A stretch of DNA of 38,051 nt. Origin: an uncultured Elusimicrobiales bacterium. GTDB taxonomy: Bacteria; Elusimicrobiota; Elusimicrobia; Elusimicrobiales; Elusimicrobiaceae. The notes beneath the pieces are model-generated. The model did not search any database, was not told where the DNA came from, and was given only the letters and a program-made list of their open reading frames with translations. The DNA is taken from contig CAJOLM010000001.1 in assembly GCA_905235355.1 (NCBI GenBank), positions 1 through 38,051 on the forward strand, written 5' to 3'. Both the position numbers and the translations under genes were made by a program. Below, one piece after another: positions 32,140-38,051 of the stretch (position 1 is the stretch's first letter; each line of letters begins with the position of its first letter).

Positions 32140-34928
32140 TTACCCGGTGGGACATTACATCTAGTCTAAACCCTAAAAACTCGTCCTTGCTCTATGCCTT
32201 ACTGATAGACGGTACAGAGCAGGATGCGCGGCTGATTGCGCGCAAATTGCAGGGATATGTCCGCTCACCCAAGCCGGCTACTGCGCCGTATGTATACCGT
32301 TTTGATTTAGCGCCGGATTTAGATGAAGATACGCTAGAAAAAATCCGTGTTGCTGTTACCGAAGGCATTGAACAAGCCAAAAAAGTAAATGAATTTGTAC
32401 CCGGCGGTGCTTTGGGCAACCCCTTGTTCAGTACCGAAATTGATAAAGATAATAAAGATTTTCCTACTTTTATTACATTAGACCCGTCGGAAAGTTTCTT
32501 TCAGCAAACAGATGAAACCCCTGCACAGCCGGATTTTCCGTCAGGTATTACTAATTTTGAACACAAGAGCATTGACTTATCTGCCCCGGAAGAAGAAGAT
32601 TTACAACTAGCCAAAACCGTGGGTGAAATTCAACAGGAAGGATATCGTACTGATCCGGGAATAAATTCATCACTCCCAGCAGACCAGGCTGCATCTGCCA
32701 AACAATCCGCAGAAACAGAAGACACCGCTATACAAAAAGATCTTCTTCCTGCCGCGGATGATCCAGAGAAAGAGTGGGACGATCTCCCCTCCGTAGAGGC
32801 AGCCAACCAACCTATCCAGACTGAAACGGACGACAATGCAAAAGGAGAAACCACCGCCCTACCTACGGAAACCCCTTATTCTCTCAAACCGAACCAGACG
32901 GAAGAAGGAGCGGCTGCAGAACAGGTTTCGTCTGATAAAACGGATCCGGAGGAAGATGTTCAACAAAACGATCTCGCTATTCAAGAGTCGGATATGATGT
33001 CTGCCGAATTGGCCGAAACCATGCTTGCCAAACCACAATCTCTTGATGATATTTTGTTAGCAGAAACAAAGTATGATATGTTTGTGGATATTGAAAAATT
33101 GAAACCTTCTACCAAACCGGCATCAGCTCCTGTGCAAGCACAACCGACAGATACACAAGAAAACAGCTTTAATATTTTTGAACAACAATTAAAAGACCAA
33201 ACCGTTTTTGCCGACACAAACGACTTGGGTAAACAAATGGCTTCCGCCGCTGCCGCACCTACGGCCGGACTGATACGAAGCCGGGATATGAACTCTCGTG
33301 TACGAGACGAGAGTGCTCACGCACAAGAAGAAGTATTAGACCCCTTTGAGCAGTTACTTGCAAAAACATCACCGGTAGCCGACTTACATGATACGCCGGT
33401 ACAGACAAATACATCTGAAGAAAATATGGAGAACGAAGATATGACAGAGAATAATGAGGAACCAAAAACCATTTTACACCTAAAACGGAAAGGGCAGGAC
33501 GCCCCTCAGGTGCCTCCACCGCCTGCACCGGATGCTCCACAAGCACCCAAAAAACGAAAAATTATTTTACGCCAAGCGCCTGCTCCGGCTGCGTCTGTTC
33601 CACCTGCCCCAACTGCGCCCGCAGCACCAGAGCCGCGCACCATTTTGCATCGCAGACGCTCTAGTTCCAACTTGGAGCAGACTCGCACGATTGATCACTC
33701 CATAGAAATGCCTCTGTCCGAACTTCAAAAGCATAATTGGCCGCTGGAAGTACCGCTTATTCCTACCTATACATTGGAAGGCATGACCATTTCTATCAAC
33801 CGTTTTGCGCATGCCACGGCTATTTCCGTTATCGATAACCCGGGTAAACTATATAATCCGCTTGTGTTACATGGTGCCAGTGGTACCGGCAAGACTCATT
33901 TCCTGCATGCGATTGGATATGCCTTGTCTAAAAAGTACGGACAAGAAAATATTTTTATCACCAATGGGGTCCGCTTGTCCCGTGGCATTCAGCGGTATGT
34001 GATGGAAGGTAATATTCAAAAATTTGAAGAATTTATCGCCAATATTAAGGCATTGCTCATTGACGATATCCATTTGATTTCTGTCAACGAACAAAATCGC
34101 GTCTATTTGTCCAAGCTGCTCAATAGTTTTACAGAGCAACAAAAACAGATTGTAATTACCTCTAAATATCCGCCGGAGAACCTGGCAAAATTAGAAGAAT
34201 TACTGGAATTCAAACTTGATTCCGGTTGGATTTCAGATCTGAAACAGGCTACCGGTCCTGTTCGCACGCGCATCATCCAACGTATGCTAAGCAGTAACGG
34301 CATCAATATCACCAATGATGATGTAAACCGTTTCTTTGGTCACCCCAATATGTCTTTAGGTACAGTGGTGCGTGCCATACGCCGCGTGCGCGTATTGGAA
34401 AAGTTAGTATTTCCTCATATTCCCGTAGAGAAACGCTCATCTGTGGAAGTATTTGACCAATTACTAGCTACTCAAGGAGAAGACCAAAACAGTCTTATTG
34501 CCCAAAAATCTTTTGACGATATCCAATCCGCTACCGTCGTAGGTAATGGAGAGTGGGGCCGTATCGGATTTTTCTATCCGCAAGACCAGTCCCACATGAT
34601 GAACTGGCTGCTTTTTGCTCTGCAACAAAGAGCCCAAGAGCTAGGCATCCCCGGTGGGCCGGAACTGGCGGTACGTTCCTCTTATTCCACAGAGAATATT
34701 ATTTCTTCTGCCTTTAAAATCGCCAATTTATGCGATAATCAGAAGTTAAAAGGAGCGGTCATTTTAGGCCCTAGCGTAACCACCTGCGAACCCTCTGTGC
34801 GTGAAAATTTCTATGATATTTTAACGCATATGTTGGAAATTATGCTTATTCGCTGCGGCGTGATTAACTTTGAAGAAGCCGCCGCGCCGAGCACGTATGT
34901 CAAAATCTTATCGGAGTTATTGAGATAA
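32136..34928 (+). CDS. DnaA-like AAA+ ATPase with long disordered linker and no DNA-binding domain
   Basis: 930 residues. (1) About 1-115: a compact unknown domain starting MITRWDITSSLNPKN. (2) About 115-525: a low-complexity acidic, Gln/Pro/Ala-rich linker, with three basic patches near its end (KTILHLKRK, KKRKIILRQ, PRTILHRRR). (3) About 530-740: a DnaA-type AAA+ core with Walker A GASGTGKTH (Lys586), Walker B LLIDDIHLI (Asp643-Asp644), sensor 1 IVITSKYPP and sensor 2 RTRII. The DnaA arginine-finger motif SRFEWGL reads FKLDSGW, so Lys replaces Arg. (4) About 750-930: a C-terminal region I do not recognise, in place of the DnaA helix-turn-helix. It is not the replication initiator. It is coupled to deoC by ATGA and to a lipoprotein gene by one-base overlap. 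Function unknown. Confidence 0.8.
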   Translation: MITRWDITSSLNPKNSSLLYALLIDGTEQDARLIARKLQGYVRSPKPATAPYVYRFDLAPDLDEDTLEKIRVAVTEGIEQAKKVNEFVPGGALGNPLFSTEIDKDNKDFPTFITLDPSESFFQQTDETPAQPDFPSGITNFEHKSIDLSAPEEEDLQLAKTVGEIQQEGYRTDPGINSSLPADQAASAKQSAETEDTAIQKDLLPAADDPEKEWDDLPSVEAANQPIQTETDDNAKGETTALPTETPYSLKPNQTEEGAAAEQVSSDKTDPEEDVQQNDLAIQESDMMSAELAETMLAKPQSLDDILLAETKYDMFVDIEKLKPSTKPASAPVQAQPTDTQENSFNIFEQQLKDQTVFADTNDLGKQMASAAAAPTAGLIRSRDMNSRVRDESAHAQEEVLDPFEQLLAKTSPVADLHDTPVQTNTSEENMENEDMTENNEEPKTILHLKRKGQDAPQVPPPPAPDAPQAPKKRKIILRQAPAPAASVPPAPTAPAAPEPRTILHRRRSSSNLEQTRTIDHSIEMPLSELQKHNWPLEVPLIPTYTLEGMTISINRFAHATAISVIDNPGKLYNPLVLHGASGTGKTHFLHAIGYALSKKYGQENIFITNGVRLSRGIQRYVMEGNIQKFEEFIANIKALLIDDIHLISVNEQNRVYLSKLLNSFTEQQKQIVITSKYPPENLAKLEELLEFKLDSGWISDLKQATGPVRTRIIQRMLSSNGINITNDDVNRFFGHPNMSLGTVVRAIRRVRVLEKLVFPHIPVEKRSSVEVFDQLLATQGEDQNSLIAQKSFDDIQSATVVGNGEWGRIGFFYPQDQSHMMNWLLFALQQRAQELGIPGGPELAVRSSYSTENIISSAFKIANLCDNQKLKGAVILGPSVTTCEPSVRENFYDILTHMLEIMLIRCGVINFEEAAAPSTYVKILSELLR

Positions 34929-35377
34929 TGAAAAAATTATTATTCTTATTGCCTTTGTTGTTATGTCTCGGTGCCTGCAGCGGGCATCTAAAATCTGCCG
35001 TTAAAGAGGGCGCGATTGCCCCTTCCTTTAATGATACATTGGTGGATGGAGATTATTTATGGGTGCGCGGTTTTGGTGCTGCTAATCCCAAACATACGTC
35101 CGATTCCCAACGGCGTATTTTGTCGCGCGAAGCAGCCATTGCGCAAGCTTATCAGCGCGCCACGGAAGTCATTTACGGAACCAATCTAGAAAGCAATATA
35201 CAGGTTGTGGACGCAATAAGTGAAAATTCTACTGTTCACACCTCTGCATCCGGCTTGCTGAACCGTATGGAAATTGTATCCACCGAATATTTAGATGACG
35301 GCGGCTGCACTGTTATTATGCGTTTGCCACGCGCGGCCTTACAAGCAGCTGGCATACAAGTAGAGGAGACAAAATAA
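34928..35377 (+). CDS. LPP20/FlgT-N-like lipoprotein
   Basis: 149 residues. A signal peptide ends in the lipobox LGAC with Cys17, so the protein should be lipid-anchored, most likely to the outer membrane. The mature part has the LPP20-type pattern: GDYLWVRGFGAAN, then REAAIAQAYQRATEVIYG (a helix starting soon after a strand), then a strand-rich end with GCTVIMRLPRAAL. Related proteins include Helicobacter LPP20 and the N-terminal domain of FlgT, but no flagellar gene is present here. It overlaps both neighbours by one base (TAATG). Confidence 0.78.
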   Translation: MKKLLFLLPLLLCLGACSGHLKSAVKEGAIAPSFNDTLVDGDYLWVRGFGAANPKHTSDSQRRILSREAAIAQAYQRATEVIYGTNLESNIQVVDAISENSTVHTSASGLLNRMEIVSTEYLDDGGCTVIMRLPRAALQAAGIQVEETK

Positions 35378-36483
35378 TGAAAAAACTGCTTCTGCTGGTA
35401 TTGCTTGGTCTGTTTACGTTAAACGGCTGCCGTTTGTTCCATATCGGCCCGAAAGGTGAGGGCGAATTTGTCGTCGCCGAGTCTTTGGTCCCCTATGATG
35501 AAAACAATCTTTCTTCTATGAAAAAAGAAGGAGAATTAGCCGCACAAAAAGCTGCTGTGGAACAAGTAGCCGGTATTTTTATTTCCTCTACGGCTACTGT
35601 AGAACAGGCACAACTGGTGGAAGACAAAATCAGCTCCAAATCAGCCGGATTTGTTCGCCGCGGATATGTGCAAAAAGCATACCGCAAAGGTGACCAGTGG
35701 TATACCCGTTGGCGCGGGCTGGTATTAGTGACCGATATCAGTGATATTATCAAACAATCCGAGGCGGACGCGTTCGCCAAAAAGACCACTATCTTTGTTG
35801 CTTCACGCGAAGCAGTGGGAGAAGATGTTTCCCTAAAGCAGGATTGTAAACAAGCCATTTACCGCGCGCTCAAAACACAGCCATACTCATTGGTTAATGG
35901 TGATAATTTAAGCCAAAACAATTTGGATAATCCTACCCCGCTCGTTGATAAGGCACGCCTGGAAGGGGCTCGTTTCCTCATTTTGGCTGACGTAGAAGCT
36001 TCGCCTTTGCAAGCACTACCGGGCATTTCCTCTCCCTTTAAATCATATCGCGCACGAGCGAATATTAAGGTGGCCTCTACCAACAATTATCAAATTGTGG
36101 CAGAAGCCGCCGATCAAGTAAGTGGCTTAGACCCCATAGACAATATTGCCGCCCAAAAAGCAATTTCCGGCGCGTGTGAGCAAGCCGCCAAACAATTAAT
36201 TGAAAATATCAATTCGGCGATTAATTCCGCGACCAAATTTAACGTCGTCATAAAGAATGTAAATAATATTGAAAGACTTAAAAAATTGCAGGATATTCTC
36301 AAAGAAATGCGTGACATTGAAGAATATAATTTAACTAAATATACCAATTCTGCCGCGTACTTTGAAATATCAGCTAATATTTCATCAGCAGAAGAATTAA
36401 CGGCCAAAATAATCCGTAGCTATAATGTGAATTTCAGTGTGGTGGATATTTCGCCGCAGCAAATTATTCTAAACTTTATTTAA
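35377..36483 (+). CDS. two-domain lipoprotein, LPP20/FlgT-like head
   Basis: 368 residues with lipobox LNGC (Cys18). Residues of about 40-125 repeat the LPP20/FlgT pattern (ELAAQKAAVEQVAGIFISS, then DQWYTRWRGLVLVTDI). The next 130 residues (TTIFVASREAVGEDVSL to NYQIVAEAADQV) look like the mixed alpha/beta domain found in FlgT-middle or CsgG-like envelope proteins, and a final 100-residue alpha/beta part (FNVVIKNVNNIERLKKLQ) ends in ILNFI. Together with the preceding lipoprotein it probably forms an outer-membrane assembly; the specific role is not known. Coupled by TAATG to the gene before. Confidence 0.75.
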   Translation: MKKLLLLVLLGLFTLNGCRLFHIGPKGEGEFVVAESLVPYDENNLSSMKKEGELAAQKAAVEQVAGIFISSTATVEQAQLVEDKISSKSAGFVRRGYVQKAYRKGDQWYTRWRGLVLVTDISDIIKQSEADAFAKKTTIFVASREAVGEDVSLKQDCKQAIYRALKTQPYSLVNGDNLSQNNLDNPTPLVDKARLEGARFLILADVEASPLQALPGISSPFKSYRARANIKVASTNNYQIVAEAADQVSGLDPIDNIAAQKAISGACEQAAKQLIENINSAINSATKFNVVIKNVNNIERLKKLQDILKEMRDIEEYNLTKYTNSAAYFEISANISSAEELTAKIIRSYNVNFSVVDISPQQIILNFI

Positions 36484-36484
36484 T

Positions 36485-38023
36485 ATGCTAGCTAATATCC
36501 GGACATGCGCCCTAAAAGGCATTGACGGCTTTGAAGTTATGACAGAGGTGGACATTGCATCAGGCTTGCCCACCTTGTCTGTAGTGGGCTTGCCGGATGC
36601 TGAAGTAAAAGAAAGCCGCGACCGCGTTACCGCAGCCGTACGCAACAGCGGATTTGATTTCCCTTTAAGACGCATCACCGTAAATTTAAGTCCTGCTGAA
36701 CAGCGCAAAAGCGGTACACAGTTTGACTTGCCGATTGCCGTGGGCATTATTGCTGCGTCCGGTGCGCTTTCTAATCAAGCGACTCAAAAACTCAAACAAT
36801 TACTTTTGCTGGGAGAGCTGGCCCTAGACGGCACATTGCGCCCTTGTGCGGGAGTGCTGCCTATGCTAATTTCCGTAGCAGACGCCAAAACAACCGCCGT
36901 CATCCCTCCCGGAAATATTTTAGAAGGCCGGACCTCGGGTGCACAATTTATTACGCCGCGCACGCTGCGTGATTTAATAGACTGGCTGGAAGGCAAAACA
37001 ACGGATGACGCGGTGCAAATTGCGTATGTGCCCGACGAAGAAGAAACCGCTGCACCACTACTGGATTTTTCAGATGTAAAGGGTCAAGCGGTGGCCAAGC
37101 GTGCTTTGGAAATTGCCGCTGCCGGCGGACACAATGTGCTCATGATGGGCTTGCCCGGTACCGGCAAAAGTATGCTTGCCAAACGCTTCCCGGGCATTTT
37201 GCCGCCGCTCTCTGACGCCGAAGCATTAGAAATTACCAAAATTTATTCCGTATGTAATTTAATCGGTAAGTCCCGCCGCCTGACACAGCGTCCGTTCCGG
37301 GACCCGCACCACACCATCTCCGACGTAGCACTCATTGGCGGTGGCAGTACACCCAAACCCGGAGAAGTGTCACTGGCGCACAACGGGGTATTATTTTTAG
37401 ACGAATTTGCCGAATTTTCCCGCACCACTTTAGAGGTGCTGCGCCAACCGCTTGAAAACGGACAAGTCACTATTTCCCGCGCCAAAGAAACTGTTACCTA
37501 TCCGGCACGCTTTACCTTAATTGCAGCTATGAACCCGTGCCCGTGCGGTAATTTAGGCCACCCGCAAAAAGCGTGTACTTGCTCGCCTATGCAGATTAAC
37601 CGATACCGCTCACGCATTTCCGGACCGCTGCTGGACCGCATTGATTTAATCGTACAATTAAACCCGGTATCTTATACCGATTGGAACAAAATGTCAGAAG
37701 GCGAATCAACAGAGCAAATCCGGCAGCGCGTGATCAAAGCACGTGAAATACAGCACAAGCGCTTTGCCGGAACTCCCACCACGGCTAATGCCTTTATGAC
37801 GCAAAAGCAAATTAAAGAATTTTGCCGTTTGCCCGAAGGAGCAGACCGCATTTTAGAAGCAGCCATGCGCAAATTTGGCTTAAGTGCGCGCAGTTTAGAC
37901 AAAGTGCTTAAAACCGCCCGTACGATTGCCGATTTAGAAGGGAAAGAACATATTGAAAATGCACATCTCATGGAAGTGCTGCAATACAGGCCGCTAGACC
38001 GCAAGGGGGTACCTGATTTATGA
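36485..38023 (+). CDS. comM: YifB/ComM family Mg-chelatase-like AAA+ ATPase
   Basis: 512 residues. The N-terminal third is the ChlI-like domain (VGLPDAEVKESRDRVTAAVRN, and VNLSPAEQRKSGTQFDLPIA). The AAA+ core has Walker A GLPGTGKS with Lys228, RPFRDPHHTISDVALIGGG, and Walker B VLFLDEFAEF. A cysteine cluster (PCPCGNLGH and ACTCSP) and LLDRIDL follow, all typical. ComM is a helicase that extends branch migration of incoming DNA during natural transformation. It starts one base after the lipoprotein stop. The next frame begins on its stop codon. Confidence 0.95.
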   Translation: MLANIRTCALKGIDGFEVMTEVDIASGLPTLSVVGLPDAEVKESRDRVTAAVRNSGFDFPLRRITVNLSPAEQRKSGTQFDLPIAVGIIAASGALSNQATQKLKQLLLLGELALDGTLRPCAGVLPMLISVADAKTTAVIPPGNILEGRTSGAQFITPRTLRDLIDWLEGKTTDDAVQIAYVPDEEETAAPLLDFSDVKGQAVAKRALEIAAAGGHNVLMMGLPGTGKSMLAKRFPGILPPLSDAEALEITKIYSVCNLIGKSRRLTQRPFRDPHHTISDVALIGGGSTPKPGEVSLAHNGVLFLDEFAEFSRTTLEVLRQPLENGQVTISRAKETVTYPARFTLIAAMNPCPCGNLGHPQKACTCSPMQINRYRSRISGPLLDRIDLIVQLNPVSYTDWNKMSEGESTEQIRQRVIKAREIQHKRFAGTPTTANAFMTQKQIKEFCRLPEGADRILEAAMRKFGLSARSLDKVLKTARTIADLEGKEHIENAHLMEVLQYRPLDRKGVPDL

Positions 38024-38051
38024 GTATTTCCCCCGCCGAACGTCTGGCGCG
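38020..38051 (+). CDS. start of next gene, probably dprA (cut by window edge)
   Basis: ATG at 38020 overlaps the comM stop (ATGA), with GGGGGT upstream. Only ten full codons are visible (MSISPAERLA). comM is often followed by dprA, which loads RecA on transforming DNA, and the short sequence is compatible, but identity rests on gene order alone. Confidence 0.4.
   Translation, partial: MSISPAERLA

Noticed and set aside
32136..34928. dnaA gene and replication origin
   Set aside because: The protein lacks the DnaA DNA-binding domain, no dnaN or gyrase genes lie nearby, and I saw no cluster of TTATCCACA boxes.

Overview
The window looks like a chromosomal segment from a diderm (LPS-bearing) bacterium. 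The best guess is the phylum Elusimicrobiota, of the gut Elusimicrobium type. This is an inference from gene content: a nearly complete lipid A pathway beside bamA and skp, and several scattered pilin-like genes carrying the class AFTLIELLVVVLIIGILAAIALPQYQ (shown here only as a class name). No rRNA, tRNA, CRISPR array, integrase or transposase was seen. Almost all DNA is coding, and many neighbouring genes overlap by 1-8 bases, so most of the window is tightly packed operons.

Layout. (1) 1-1680: two pilin-like genes on the minus strand, one cut by the window edge, separated by two structured palindromic repeats. (2) 1743-2943: a TerC-family membrane protein and rpmB. (3) 3032-10440: an outer-membrane and lipid A operon, bamA-skp-lpxD-lpxC-fabZ-lpxA-lpxI. 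(4) 10460-10960: another pilin-like gene with its own promoter. (5) 11071-20184, minus strand: addB-addA-ybaB-CoA-binding protein-aldo/keto reductase-SPL-like radical SAM protein. (6) 20272-21957: uppP and an EamA transporter, ending in a two-way terminator. (7) 22010-24255, minus strand: ndk, an alpha/beta-hydrolase-like exported protein and a GH3-like protein; the last two have lost expected catalytic residues. (8) 24338-28292: Gfo/Idh oxidoreductase-lpxB-short Rel-zinc-ribbon membrane protein. (9) 28374-29762: a POT peptide transporter. (10) 29810-30424: a pilin-like gene with an unusual 42-residue leader. (11) 30731-38051: tpiA-deoC-DnaA-like AAA+ protein-two lipoproteins-comM-start of the next gene, probably dprA.

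Two things stand out. First, four copies of an approximately 80-100 base palindromic element that can fold as a cloverleaf sit only at the prepilin genes. Two copies lie in frame inside the prepilin leader, just before the processing site, where prepilin peptidase would remove the encoded peptide. Two of the pilin promoters also carry 12-base T-rich spacers between -35 and -10, which suggests phase-variable expression. Second, a 930-residue protein has a DnaA-type AAA+ core but no DnaA DNA-binding domain. It has a long disordered linker with three copies of a short basic motif, and it is translationally coupled to two outer-membrane-type lipoproteins related to LPP20/FlgT. That group may be an undescribed envelope system.

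Functional links: bamA/skp and lpxA/B/C/D/I with fabZ build the outer membrane. uppP recycles the lipid carrier for the wall. The peptide transporter, tpiA and deoC fit a fermentative, peptide- and sugar-using life. AddAB and comM (with the probable dprA) handle DNA repair and natural transformation, and type IV pili could supply DNA uptake.
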